NCBI GenBank assembly: GCA_045645505.1
Contig: JAZRIW010000026.1
Coordinates: 1 to 20,097 of the forward strand
DNA: 20,097 nucleotides
Direction: 5' to 3'
Source of the DNA: Fumia sp045645505
GTDB lineage: Bacteria > Bacillota > Clostridia > Oscillospirales > Ruminococcaceae
The notes under the pieces are model-generated. The model was given only the letters and a program-made list of their open reading frames with translations, ran no database searches and was not told where the DNA came from. Made by a program: the position numbers and the translations under genes. Positions 7,425 through 15,692 of this stretch are shown one piece after another. How positions within the stretch are numbered: the stretch's first letter is position 1; every line of letters begins with the position of its first letter.

Positions 7425-8206
7425 ATGTTTTTGTTTATTTTACGGAATTCTGAGGGTGTTATTCCTGTGGATTTTTTGAATTCTCTTGAAAAATTGCTGT
7501 TGTCGGAAAATCCGCATCGTTCAACTATTTCTCCTATTGAATATTTAGTTGAGGCAAGAAGCTGTTTTGCTTTCGCCATACGACAACAGGACAGGTATCC
7601 CATAACCGTAAATCCTGTAATTTTCCTAAAAAGATGTGACAGGGACGAGGGACTTATATTCAACTGATTCGCCAGTTCCTTTATTGTGTATTGCTTACTG
7701 CAATCACTTTCAAATGCTTTTTGCACAAAATAGACATCTTCGTTAAACATATCAATATCGGGGAATTTTCTGTAGATAAGAATAAGCAGTTCGTTTATAA
7801 GTATATCCTGTAAATCTACCGAAAGGATCTGAGGTGTCTGACATTCGGCTGTAATGCGTTTAAAAAGTGTTATGAAGGTTGTGAAGTCTTCAAAAACATC
7901 AATGATATTGCTGAATTCCTTAGGCCTGTTGAAAAGCAGGGAATTGAAACGTGTCTGTATAGCGTTGTATCCCGGTTCAAGCCATAAAATATATCTTTCG
8001 TATTCCTCAGACAAGATGTCCAATGAATGATTTTCGTATCTGCTGAAAATAAGTATTTGTCCTTCTTTTGCAACGCCGGATACATTATTTACACAATAAC
8101 GTACTTTGCCTCTGGTGATGAGAATAATCTGATGACAATCGTGGTAATGATCGTTTTTTTGCTCTAAATCTTTGAAAAATTGGGATTTATGTAATGCCTT
8201 ATTCAT
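7421..8206 (-). CDS. AraC/XylS-family transcription regulator
   Basis: This 261-residue cytoplasmic regulator has an N-terminal cupin-like sensor domain (about 15-100; H20, H22 and H25 in HYHDCH resemble the ligand-contacting strand of AraC-type cupins). Its C-terminal double helix-turn-helix is at about 165-258: first helix pair TIKELANQLNISPSSLSHLF around 174-193, second YSIGEIVERCGFSDNSNFSR at 222-241, then GITPSEFRK. It is transcribed divergently from a six-gene catabolic-looking operon and most likely activates it in response to the pathway substrate. Direct repeats spaced by two helical turns lie between them. The start follows AGGAGATGATTAT. Ligand unknown. Confidence 0.9.
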   Translation of the reverse strand: MNKALHKSQFFKDLEQKNDHYHDCHQIILITRGKVRYCVNNVSGVAKEGQILIFSRYENHSLDILSEEYERYILWLEPGYNAIQTRFNSLLFNRPKEFSNIIDVFEDFTTFITLFKRITAECQTPQILSVDLQDILINELLILIYRKFPDIDMFNEDVYFVQKAFESDCSKQYTIKELANQLNISPSSLSHLFRKITGFTVMGYLSCCRMAKAKQLLASTKYSIGEIVERCGFSDNSNFSREFKKSTGITPSEFRKINKNI

Positions 8207-8225
8207 ATAATCATCTCCTGATAAT

Positions 8226-8253
8226 ATTATATATGAAAATTTTTATTTTGCAA
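8226..8253 (-). promoter_or_regulatory. Promoter of the AraC-type regulator gene
   Basis: TTGCAA (8253-8248), 16 bases and TATAAT (8231-8226) on the minus strand. Its -35 coincides with the first of the three TTGC direct repeats, so binding there could repress the regulator's own gene. Confidence 0.65.
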
Positions 8254-8294
8254 GATTTACATAAAACATTGCTTGATATATATATTTTTTGCAA
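8248..8294 (+). promoter_or_regulatory. Candidate AraC-family binding sites: three phased TTGC half-sites
   Basis: TTGC occurs at 8248, 8269 and 8289, spaced 21 and 20 bases, about two turns of DNA. The first two units agree at 12 of 16 bases (TTGCnnGATnTAnATA). The third touches the expected -35 zone of the downstream operon. AraC-family proteins bind direct-repeat half-sites with about 21-bp spacing; assignment to this regulator is inference. Confidence 0.5.
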
Positions 8295-8302
8295 AAGCAG
8301 GT

Positions 8303-8311
8303 TGATATAAT
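8303..8311 (+). promoter_or_regulatory. Extended -10 of the OYE-SDR-flavoprotein operon
   Basis: TGATATAAT forms an extended -10 box (TATAAT 8306-8311) with no good -35 at the right distance, as expected for an activator-dependent promoter. AGGAGG (8319-8324) follows, 11 bases before the start, so the leader is very short. Confidence 0.6.
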
Positions 8312-8335
8312 TAAAATCAGGAGGATGTTAATATT

Positions 8336-9658
8336 ATGAGAAAAGTATATACCACAAAAGAAGAATTTGATATACAACAGAGAAAACTGAATGTGAATTT
8401 ACCATTCTGTGATGATACTTCTGTTTTGGGTGAAAGCTTGAAGCTTGGGGCAAAAACAGCGCACAATCGTCTCGTTTGTCAGGCGATGGAAGGTTGTGAC
8501 GGAACTGCTGATGGTTCACCCGATACGCTGACTAAAAGACGCTATGCCCGTTTTGCAAAAGGCGGTGCCGGAATGATATGGTTCGAGGCAACTGCGGTAA
8601 TGCAGGAAGGCAGAGCAAATCCCCGTCAGCTTTTTATAACTGAAAATAATCTTGATGCTTTTAAAAGACAGGTCGAAGAAATCAAAGAAATTTCGATGAA
8701 AGAAAACGGATTTGAGCCTCTTGTTATTATGCAGGCTACACATTCGGGACGATATTCAAAACCTGATGGTGTTCCTGCACCTTTGATTGCTTATAATAAT
8801 CCGATTTTTGAAAAGTATAATCCAATATCATCAGACAGTATTGTCAGCGACGAGTATCTGGATTATGTGGGTGAAGCTTTGGTGAACGCATCAAAACTTG
8901 CACAGAGAGCAGGTTTTGACGGGGTAGATATAAAATGTTGTCACAGATACCTCAATTCCGAGCTGTTATCCGCTTATAACAGAGAGGGCAGATACGGAGG
9001 CAGTTTTGAAAACAGAACCAGACTTTTAAGGGAAAGTGCCAAAGGAGCTATCGAAGTATCTTCCGGTGATTTTATTGTTTCCTCACGTCTTAATGTCTAT
9101 GACGGATTTGAGTATCCGTTTGGATTTGGTGTAAAAAAAGATGGTAGTACAGAGTTTGATGCAACTGAACCCGATAGGCTTATAAAGGAGCTTTACAAAT
9201 ATGGTGTCAGATTGCTTAATATCACTATGGGAAATCCTTATTTCAATCCTCATGTAAACAGACCTTATGCACAAGGTGGATATGAAGCACCCGAGCATCC
9301 GCTTGAAGGTGTGGCAAGGGTACTAAGCACGACTGCAAAATTAAAAGAGGCAAACCCTGAAATGGCAATTATCTGTTCTGCTGTTTCGTATCTTGGAGTA
9401 GTGGCGCCTAATGTAGTATCAGCTTTTATTAAAGATAATAAATTCGATTTTGCAGGTTTTGGAAGAACTATTTTTGCTTATCCTGACTTTGCAAATGATA
9501 TACTTAAAAATGGTGGTATGGATAAAAATAAAATCTGTATCTGTTGCTCTAAATGTACCGAAATTATGCGTAAGCCAAAAGGTACGCCCGGGTGCGTTAT
9601 AAGGGATAAGGAATTATATTTACCTATATACAAAAATCTTTGTGGAGGTATAAAATGA
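8336..9658 (+). CDS. Old Yellow Enzyme-family NADH:flavin oxidoreductase with 4Fe-4S motif, short form
   Basis: A 440-residue FMN TIM-barrel oxidoreductase of the 2,4-dienoyl-CoA reductase/BaiCD/trimethylamine dehydrogenase branch. Such enzymes reduce or oxidise C=C bonds next to a carbonyl. Visible motifs are HNRLVCQAMEG (N-terminal FMN contact), ATHSGRYS (substrate-pocket HxGR), GFDGVDIKCCHRYLNSELLS and YGGSFENRTRLL. Near the C-terminus C401, C404, C407 and C420 make CxxCxxCx12C, the 4Fe-4S spacing of trimethylamine dehydrogenase. The protein ends about 20 residues later, so the FAD and NAD(P)H domains of the roughly 640-730-residue relatives are missing; electrons may come directly from NAD(P)H at FMN or from a partner. 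It is first in the operon and its stop overlaps the next start (ATGA). Substrate unknown. Confidence 0.88.
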   Translation: MRKVYTTKEEFDIQQRKLNVNLPFCDDTSVLGESLKLGAKTAHNRLVCQAMEGCDGTADGSPDTLTKRRYARFAKGGAGMIWFEATAVMQEGRANPRQLFITENNLDAFKRQVEEIKEISMKENGFEPLVIMQATHSGRYSKPDGVPAPLIAYNNPIFEKYNPISSDSIVSDEYLDYVGEALVNASKLAQRAGFDGVDIKCCHRYLNSELLSAYNREGRYGGSFENRTRLLRESAKGAIEVSSGDFIVSSRLNVYDGFEYPFGFGVKKDGSTEFDATEPDRLIKELYKYGVRLLNITMGNPYFNPHVNRPYAQGGYEAPEHPLEGVARVLSTTAKLKEANPEMAIICSAVSYLGVVAPNVVSAFIKDNKFDFAGFGRTIFAYPDFANDILKNGGMDKNKICICCSKCTEIMRKPKGTPGCVIRDKELYLPIYKNLCGGIK

Positions 9659-10383
9659 TGAAAGTAGCATTGGTAACCGGTGTTGCAGGTGGTATAGGAT
9701 ATGCAACAGCGGAAATTTTACTGAAAAATGGTGTGGCTGTTGTGGGTATGGATGTTCTTTCTGAGATGCCAAAACAACCCGATGGCGAATTTACATATTT
9801 TCAGGGAGATTTAAGCGATAAAGAATCAAGGGAAAACTATGTAAAAACTGCTATGGACAAGTATAATAAAATTGATATTCTTGTAAATGTGGCAGGAGTA
9901 GCACCAAAGGTAAGAAATGATATTCTTGAAATGACGGAAGAATCTTATGATTTCGTTATGAACATTAACACTAAAGGAACTTTGTTTCTGACACAGTTGG
10001 TGGCAAATATAATGAAAAACAACAAAGAGGGAAGTATAGTGAATATTTCCTCTATGTCAGGTTATACCAGTTCAACAAGTCGTGGTGAATACTGTATTTC
10101 CAAAGCAGGGGTTACTATGATAACTGCACTTTTTGCTGACCGCCTTGCGGAATATGGTATTATGGTTAATGAAATTCGCCCCGGTATCATTGCAACAGGT
10201 ATGACCGATAAGGTCAAGGCAAAGTATGATGCTCTTATTGACGAGGGACTTTTGCCCATTAAACGCTGGGGTAAGCCTGAGGATATAGCAAATGCGGTGT
10301 GGACACTTTGTAATGGAAGTCTTTCTTATGTTACAGGTCAGTCGATAGATGTTGACGGTGGATTTCATATCAGGAGATTATAA
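9655..10383 (+). CDS. Short-chain dehydrogenase/reductase (SDR)
   Basis: This 242-residue classical SDR interconverts a hydroxyl and a keto group with NAD(P). The Rossmann motif TGVAGGIG is at 8-15, NVAG at 78-81, the active-site serine S133 (NISSMSG), and Y146 and K150 in YCISK. D33 after the second strand points to NAD(H) rather than NADP(H). PGIIATGM and the C-terminal YVTGQSIDVDGG are typical. The start at 9655 was chosen because it overlaps the preceding stop as ATGA and has GGAGG six bases before it; ATG at 9658 is equally possible. It sits between an enone-type reductase and a fumarate-reductase-like enzyme, so it probably acts on the same carbon skeleton. Confidence 0.9.
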   Translation: MMKVALVTGVAGGIGYATAEILLKNGVAVVGMDVLSEMPKQPDGEFTYFQGDLSDKESRENYVKTAMDKYNKIDILVNVAGVAPKVRNDILEMTEESYDFVMNINTKGTLFLTQLVANIMKNNKEGSIVNISSMSGYTSSTSRGEYCISKAGVTMITALFADRLAEYGIMVNEIRPGIIATGMTDKVKAKYDALIDEGLLPIKRWGKPEDIANAVWTLCNGSLSYVTGQSIDVDGGFHIRRL

Positions 10384-12281
10384 TGAAAACATATACTTTT
10401 GAAACTATTGTAATAGGAACAGGTGCCGCAGGTTATAATGCCGCCTGCAGATTAAAACAATTCGGAAAAAATGTTGCGATTGTAACCGAGGATACAGGTT
10501 ATGGAACTTCACGCAATACAGGCTCCGATAAGCAGACATATTACAAACTCGGACTTGGTGGAGACAGTCCTGACAGCGTTTACAAAATGGCAGAAAACCT
10601 CTTTCAGGGAGGTAGCGTTGACGGGGATAATGCCCTTTGCGAAGCGGCACTCTCGGTTCGTTCTTTTATGAATTTATGTGAATTGGGCGTTCAGTTTCCC
10701 GTAAATCGTTATGGTGAATATGTTGGGTATAAAACTGACCATGATCCTTACGCAAGAGCTACAAGTGCAGGACCTCTTACTTCAAAGTTTATGACTGAAG
10801 CTTTGCAGAGTAATGCAGAAAACTTAAAAATCGAGGTTTTCAGCGGTTATCTTTCCATAAAAATTTTAAAAAACGGGGACAGAGTTTGCGGTCTTTTGTG
10901 TATCGAGAAATCAACGGGGGATTTTGTTTGTTTCAGATGTGCTGATATTGTTATGTGCACGGGTGGGCCTGCAGGAATTTATGCTGACAGCGTTTATCCC
11001 GAATGTCATACGGGCAGTACAAGCCTTGCACTTTTAGCAGAAGCAAAGGCACAGAATCTTACTGAATGGCAGTATGGTCTGGCGTCAATGAACCCACGCT
11101 GGAATGTTTCGGGTACCTATATGCAGGTTTTACCGAGATTTGTTTCTGTGGACGAAAACAACACAGAGTATGAATTTCTCTCAGACTATTTTAAAGACAG
11201 TTATGAAGCATTGTCGATGGTGTTTTTAAAAGGTTATCAATGGCCTTTTGACAGCAAAAAAGTTATGACAGGTTCGTCTGTTATAGATTTACTTGTATAT
11301 CGTGAATGTGTTCTCAGAAAACGCAGGGTGTATCTTGATTTTACAAAAAATCCTTTTTCTATGAAAGAGATAGAATACGATAAATTATCAGATGAAGCTT
11401 TTGAGTATTTATCGAAAGCGGAAGCTTTGTTTGGTACACCGATAGAAAGGCTTGAAAAAATGAACTCACCTGCCATTGAATTATATAAAGGCAAGGGTGT
11501 GGATATAACAAAAGAATACCTTGAAATTGCTCTTTGTGCTCAGCATAACAATGGAGGTATAGCGGTTGATATGTGGTGGCAGACGAGTGTTAAGGGACTT
11601 TTTGCCGCAGGTGAATGTGCAGGTACTCATGGTATTGCAAGGCCCGGTGGCTCGGCACTTAATGCAGGTCAGGTAGGTTCACTTCGTGCAGCACAGTACA
11701 TATCTGAAAACGGTAATGTGCTCACAGAGGATAAAGTTTTTGCTGAAATTTTAAAAAATGCTGTGGCACAGCAAAATGAAGAAACAAAAAAAGTGCTTGA
11801 AAATCCTGCAAATGTTGATTTGCTTATAAAGACAGCGCAGAGAAGAATGAGTAATTTCGCCGCAGCTATAAGAAATAAAGAAAATATGAAAAATGCCCTG
11901 AATGAAACTAATGCCGACATTAAAGCACTTTCAGAATGTGGTGTCAGGGATAAATCAGAGCTTTTTATGTATTACAAATTAAAGGATATTCTTTATACTC
12001 AGGCGGCAGTTTTATCAGCGATGATTGATTATTCTGAAGTAATGGGGGATACCAGGGGTTCAAGTCTTTATTTTGACTCTGATGGTTTTCTAAGAAAAGG
12101 TCTTGAGGAATTATTCCGCTTTACCGCGGAAAAGGGCCATTCACGTACGAAGGTACAGGAGGTAGTGCTGTCAGGCGACAGCTTTGTATGTAACTGGCGT
12201 GATGTAAGGACTATCCCTGAAAACGATGATTTTTTTGAAAATATATGGCGCAGTTTCAGAGAGAATAAAAATATTTATTAA
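10383..12281 (+). CDS. FAD-dependent fumarate reductase/succinate dehydrogenase-like flavoprotein
   Basis: This 632-residue soluble flavoprotein belongs to the FrdA/SdhA/L-aspartate oxidase superfamily. The FAD dinucleotide motif GTGAAG is at 12-17, and H388 with GG391-392 (QHNNGGIAVD) is the family capping-domain region. LFAAGECAG (406-414) and ARPGGSALNAGQ (419-430) form the second FAD contact with the conserved arginine (R420). A C-terminal helical domain (about 450-632) resembles the SdhA C-terminus. There is no signal peptide, no FMN-binding domain and no adjacent iron-sulfur or membrane subunit, so it is not a respiratory complex. It more likely reduces or oxidises an activated C=C in a pathway intermediate. 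The start overlaps the SDR stop as TAATG and has AGGAG six bases upstream. Substrate and electron donor are unknown. Confidence 0.85.
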   Translation: MKTYTFETIVIGTGAAGYNAACRLKQFGKNVAIVTEDTGYGTSRNTGSDKQTYYKLGLGGDSPDSVYKMAENLFQGGSVDGDNALCEAALSVRSFMNLCELGVQFPVNRYGEYVGYKTDHDPYARATSAGPLTSKFMTEALQSNAENLKIEVFSGYLSIKILKNGDRVCGLLCIEKSTGDFVCFRCADIVMCTGGPAGIYADSVYPECHTGSTSLALLAEAKAQNLTEWQYGLASMNPRWNVSGTYMQVLPRFVSVDENNTEYEFLSDYFKDSYEALSMVFLKGYQWPFDSKKVMTGSSVIDLLVYRECVLRKRRVYLDFTKNPFSMKEIEYDKLSDEAFEYLSKAEALFGTPIERLEKMNSPAIELYKGKGVDITKEYLEIALCAQHNNGGIAVDMWWQTSVKGLFAAGECAGTHGIARPGGSALNAGQVGSLRAAQYISENGNVLTEDKVFAEILKNAVAQQNEETKKVLENPANVDLLIKTAQRRMSNFAAAIRNKENMKNALNETNADIKALSECGVRDKSELFMYYKLKDILYTQAAVLSAMIDYSEVMGDTRGSSLYFDSDGFLRKGLEELFRFTAEKGHSRTKVQEVVLSGDSFVCNWRDVRTIPENDDFFENIWRSFRENKNIY

Positions 12282-12293
12282 GGTGGTTTCATA

Positions 12294-14018
12294 ATGAAAA
12301 AAGTTTATCTTGACATTATGGAAAAGGTTACCTCAACCTTTTCTGATGAACATATCGATAAATACATAGAAGTAGTAAGGCATGAAGGTCTTACCGAGGT
12401 TGGTTTTCCAAGACTTGGTGCCAATATCGGTGTACTTATGGCTCACGGCAGAAGGCTTGACCTCAGGGATAAGTTTATTGAGATATTTGATATTTGCTTT
12501 AAGTATTTTGATAATCCCATAACTCCTATGAAAGCGGATAATAATTTCACCATCCGTGAAGTGAGCTGTGCTATCAATGAACTTGAAAAAACAGATGTTA
12601 TCAAAAAGGAAAAAATTGAGGAATGGAAGAAAAAACTTGCAAGTTTTGAAATAAAAACTGTTTACACCCACATAGCTTCAAAGGATTTTCCAGATCCTGC
12701 AAACTGGGCGTATTTTGGTGCGGTCAGCGAACAGGCAAGATGTAAATTGTGCGGACTTGAATATACTTATTTTCTTGACAATCAGTTGCCGTCACAGCTT
12801 GTCCGTCTCGATAAAGACGGATTTTATCGTGATTATGCTGATCCCGATTTACCTCATCAGCCACTCCTTTATGATATGATGACAAGGCTTTTACTTGCTT
12901 TGTCGGTATATTGGGGATATAATGGGAAATATCTTAAAGAGCTTGAAAAAATGATGGAGGATTCCGATGAGCTTACTTTGAAAATGCAGTCTGTTACAGG
13001 AGAAATGCCTTTTGGCGGAAGAAGTAATCAGTCACTTTTCAACGAAACAGTTCTTGCGGCATATTTTGAACTTCGTGCTTCATTTTTAAATAAAAAAGGC
13101 GATCCAAAAGCAGGTGTTTTCAAAGCGGCTGCAAAAAAGGCGCAGAAATCGGCTCTTTACTGGCTTTCGCAGAAACAGATAAGCCAGATTAAAAATAATT
13201 ATGATCCTTTTCTGATGCTTGGCGGAGAAGGCTACGCTTACTTTAACAGTTATATGATAACTGCGTCGTCCAACGCATATCTTGCATATCTTGCCTGTGA
13301 TGACAGCATCGTACCAACCGAAACAGTTACAGACAAAGGCGGTTATATAGCCGAAACCAGCGAATATTTCAACAAGGTAGTTTTAAATGCATCAGATTAT
13401 TTCCTTGAAATAGACTGCGATGCAGATGCTTGTTATGATGCAACGGGACTTGGACGTGTTCACAAGAAAAACTGTGATCCACGTGTCTGTTTATCGGTGC
13501 CTTTCCCCAAAAAAGACGCAGAGTATAAGCTTGAGATACCTAACAGAATGCCTGTGTCGATATGCGGCGTTAAAAATGTAATTAATAAGGAATTTTCTAC
13601 CGCAAAATATGTTATCGAAAAAGATTTTGTAACCTCAGCTTTTGAGGGGGCAAAACATATTTTAAAGGAAAAATCTGAAAATGCTGACAAGGTTTCAGCC
13701 ACCTTTGATTGTACCTTAAATGATGAATTTTTATTTACTGCAAAATATACTGTTGATAAAAACGGGGCAGATGTTGAATTTGATGGTGCCGATGGCATAA
13801 TGTTACCTGCATTTTTGTTTGACGGTAAAGATAATGTTGATATAGTTGCCAAAAATGGCAGTATTGTGGTAAAATATAATGGTAGTTATTGTAAATACAG
13901 TTTTACAGGCGATTATCGTGAAGAGGGAGTTTTCTTCAACCGCAACGGACGTTATCGTGTATATCGTGTCGATACACAGAAAGTGCATATTGAATTAGGT
14001 GAGATAAATGAGCTTTAA
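12294..14018 (+). CDS. Unrecognised 574-residue protein, possibly an alpha/alpha-toroid plus beta-sandwich carbohydrate-active enzyme
   Basis: I do not recognise the family with confidence. Residues 1 to about 350 are helix-rich with regularly spaced aromatic and glycine motifs (YDMMTRLLLALSVYWGY, GEMPFGGRSNQ, NNYDPFLMLGGEGYAYF). Residues about 370-574 are beta-rich. This two-domain plan resembles heparinase/alginate-lyase-type polysaccharide lyases and related toroid glycosidases. The conserved-looking polar cluster R-S-N-Q with nearby E/H residues could be catalytic. No signal peptide is present, so it would act in the cytoplasm, on an imported oligosaccharide or glycoside. AAGGTGG overlaps the upstream stop codon, and its own stop overlaps the next gene by 11 bases, so it clearly belongs to the operon. 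The enzymatic assignment is inference only. Confidence 0.55.
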   Translation: MKKVYLDIMEKVTSTFSDEHIDKYIEVVRHEGLTEVGFPRLGANIGVLMAHGRRLDLRDKFIEIFDICFKYFDNPITPMKADNNFTIREVSCAINELEKTDVIKKEKIEEWKKKLASFEIKTVYTHIASKDFPDPANWAYFGAVSEQARCKLCGLEYTYFLDNQLPSQLVRLDKDGFYRDYADPDLPHQPLLYDMMTRLLLALSVYWGYNGKYLKELEKMMEDSDELTLKMQSVTGEMPFGGRSNQSLFNETVLAAYFELRASFLNKKGDPKAGVFKAAAKKAQKSALYWLSQKQISQIKNNYDPFLMLGGEGYAYFNSYMITASSNAYLAYLACDDSIVPTETVTDKGGYIAETSEYFNKVVLNASDYFLEIDCDADACYDATGLGRVHKKNCDPRVCLSVPFPKKDAEYKLEIPNRMPVSICGVKNVINKEFSTAKYVIEKDFVTSAFEGAKHILKEKSENADKVSATFDCTLNDEFLFTAKYTVDKNGADVEFDGADGIMLPAFLFDGKDNVDIVAKNGSIVVKYNGSYCKYSFTGDYREEGVFFNRNGRYRVYRVDTQKVHIELGEINEL

Positions 14019-14751
14019 AAAAGGACTTTGTTCTGTATCGTTCAGGTCGCATACCCCAAAAGAAATAATTGATGAGATGCAAAAATGCGGTCTTGAAGTT
14101 ATCGAGTGGGGAAGCGATGTGCATGCGCCCTGTGATGACATTGAAAAACTGCAGGATATAGTGAATCTTCAGGAAAAGAGTGGCATAAAGTGTTGCTCTT
14201 ATGGAACCTATTTCAGACTTGGGGTAAATGATACAAAAAAACTACCTGAGCTTATTAAGGCGGCAAAACTGCTGGGAACCGCTGTTTTGAGGATCTGGTG
14301 CGGTGATAAAAGCAGTACCGAATATACTGTTAAAGAAAAAGAAAAACTTTTTAAAGAGTGTTATAAGGCTACCAAAATTGCCGAGAAAGAAAATGTTACC
14401 CTTTGTCTTGAATGTCATCGTGGTACATTTACAGATGAGGCAGAAGCTGCACTCGAACTGATGCAAGCAGTAAACAGTCAGCATTTTAAGATGTACTGGC
14501 AACCTGAAACTATAAGAACTTTTAAGCAGAATCTTGATTATGCAAGGCTTCTGGCACCATATACTGTTAATCTGCACGTTTTTAACTGGGTACCGGATGC
14601 CAAAAATCCGTTGAAGGAAGCAACTGAATTATGGAGAAAATATCTTAAGTGCTTTTATAAAAACCATAATCTCTTACTTGAATTTATGCCTGATGATAAA
14701 ATTGAAAGTCTTATGGCGGAAGCTGATGCCTTAAACGAGATTATAAAATGA
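14008..14751 (+). CDS. Sugar phosphate isomerase/epimerase-like TIM barrel (AP endonuclease 2 superfamily)
   Basis: This 247-residue protein has the xylose-isomerase-like barrel fold used by hydroxypyruvate isomerases, tagatose epimerases, inosose dehydratases and some C-glycoside cleavage subunits. Probable metal ligands or catalytic residues lie at the strand ends: E135 in LCLECHRGTF, H190 in NLHVFNW and E225 in LLLEFMPDD. The position that is often Asp in the sixth strand is in YWQPE, with Q165. The N-terminal strand MSFKKGLCSVSFR and VIEWGSDVH are typical. The start lies inside the preceding gene (11-base overlap) with TTAGGTGAG upstream, implying translational coupling. Substrate unknown; the context suggests an acidic or modified sugar or a polyol-like ring. 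Confidence 0.8.
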   Translation: MSFKKGLCSVSFRSHTPKEIIDEMQKCGLEVIEWGSDVHAPCDDIEKLQDIVNLQEKSGIKCCSYGTYFRLGVNDTKKLPELIKAAKLLGTAVLRIWCGDKSSTEYTVKEKEKLFKECYKATKIAEKENVTLCLECHRGTFTDEAEAALELMQAVNSQHFKMYWQPETIRTFKQNLDYARLLAPYTVNLHVFNWVPDAKNPLKEATELWRKYLKCFYKNHNLLLEFMPDDKIESLMAEADALNEIIK

Positions 14752-14810
14752 GAAAGTTTTACATCTGGTATTGTAAATTCTGATAAAAAATATTTAAAAG
14801 GGGCGATTTT

Positions 14811-15659
14811 ATGAAAATGAGATTTTATACACCTTCTTATGGCGTTGCAGAAGAGTTTGGTGCTGCAACTTTCGGAATGACAGAAGCTTATGACGAAAAA
14901 GCCTCACATTCCTCACTTTTTCCTTTGGATATAAAAGGAAAAATTTATAGCGGTACATATGAAGAGTGCTTAAAAGCTATCGAAAATGGCAACTGGAAAG
15001 TGGGAATAGTTCTTTTTGGAAATGCAGGTAATGAAAATGAATTTATCTCAGAATTAACTAAAAAAGTCAACGTTCCTCTGGTTGGCGGTGGAGCTGCCAT
15101 TAACTCCGTTACAGGTGAGAGTGCTCTTGTTTTTGGCTGTGGTGAGGTTGCGGTTTTTATGATTGATGATGAAGACTACGACTTTGAAGTTTTCTGTGAA
15201 AATATACATCATGACATTATAAGTGAGCATAAAATTTCCTTTTCAGATTTAAGAGTTGTTGATAAAATTGATGGCGTAGATCCAAAACAGTGGTTTTTAA
15301 ATAAGAGAGAACAGTTTAATCTTGATGCAAACGATTTTGAGCATATAACTTTAGCTGACGAAAATGGAATAAACGCACATCTTTGCGAAAGGGATGGTAA
15401 AATCTGTTCAGGCAGAGATCTTTGTGAGAAGATGTATTTAAGGTATCTGCCGGAGGATAAGGTGCTTTCAAGAATGGAAAGCTTTTATGATGACGAGAAT
15501 GCGATTATATTTGGTTGTGCAGGGTTAAAGGGAATTTTGCCCTCTTATATGAACACCAAAGGTATGGGGCTTTTTATGTTCGGCGAAGTGTGCACAAAAG
15601 ATGGTGTCAGCGAATTTGGAAATTTAATGTTATCAAAAATAAGAATATTAAAAAAATAA
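14811..15659 (+). CDS. FIST-domain protein (FIST N/C-like sensory protein)
   Basis: This 282-residue protein resembles FIST domains, which are ligand-binding modules usually linked to signal transduction. The N-terminal part has VPLVGGGAAI (88-97) followed by the ALVFGCGEVAVFMI strand pair. The C-terminal part has AIIFGCAGLKG (231-241) and GLFMFGEV (253-260) with FGN (269-271), matching the CAGR...GFYTFGE...HN pattern of FIST_C. No output domain (kinase, GGDEF, chemotaxis) and no membrane segment is attached. It lies 59 bases after the TIM-barrel gene with AAGGGG upstream and ends just before the operon terminator. It may bind the pathway substrate or an amino-acid-like ligand. Alternative: an enzyme-like derivative of the fold. 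Confidence 0.7.
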   Translation: MKMRFYTPSYGVAEEFGAATFGMTEAYDEKASHSSLFPLDIKGKIYSGTYEECLKAIENGNWKVGIVLFGNAGNENEFISELTKKVNVPLVGGGAAINSVTGESALVFGCGEVAVFMIDDEDYDFEVFCENIHHDIISEHKISFSDLRVVDKIDGVDPKQWFLNKREQFNLDANDFEHITLADENGINAHLCERDGKICSGRDLCEKMYLRYLPEDKVLSRMESFYDDENAIIFGCAGLKGILPSYMNTKGMGLFMFGEVCTKDGVSEFGNLMLSKIRILKK

Positions 15660-15692
15660 ACATACTTAATTTTTTAAGTTTCTAAAACAGTT

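Noticed and set aside
8336..12281. Known equol (daidzein reduction) gene cluster
   Set aside because: The families match, but the OYE protein is much shorter than daidzein reductase and the neighbours are sugar-type enzymes, so a direct assignment is not supported.
10383..12281. Respiratory fumarate reductase or succinate dehydrogenase subunit A
   Set aside because: No iron-sulfur or membrane subunit genes follow, and the operon context is different.
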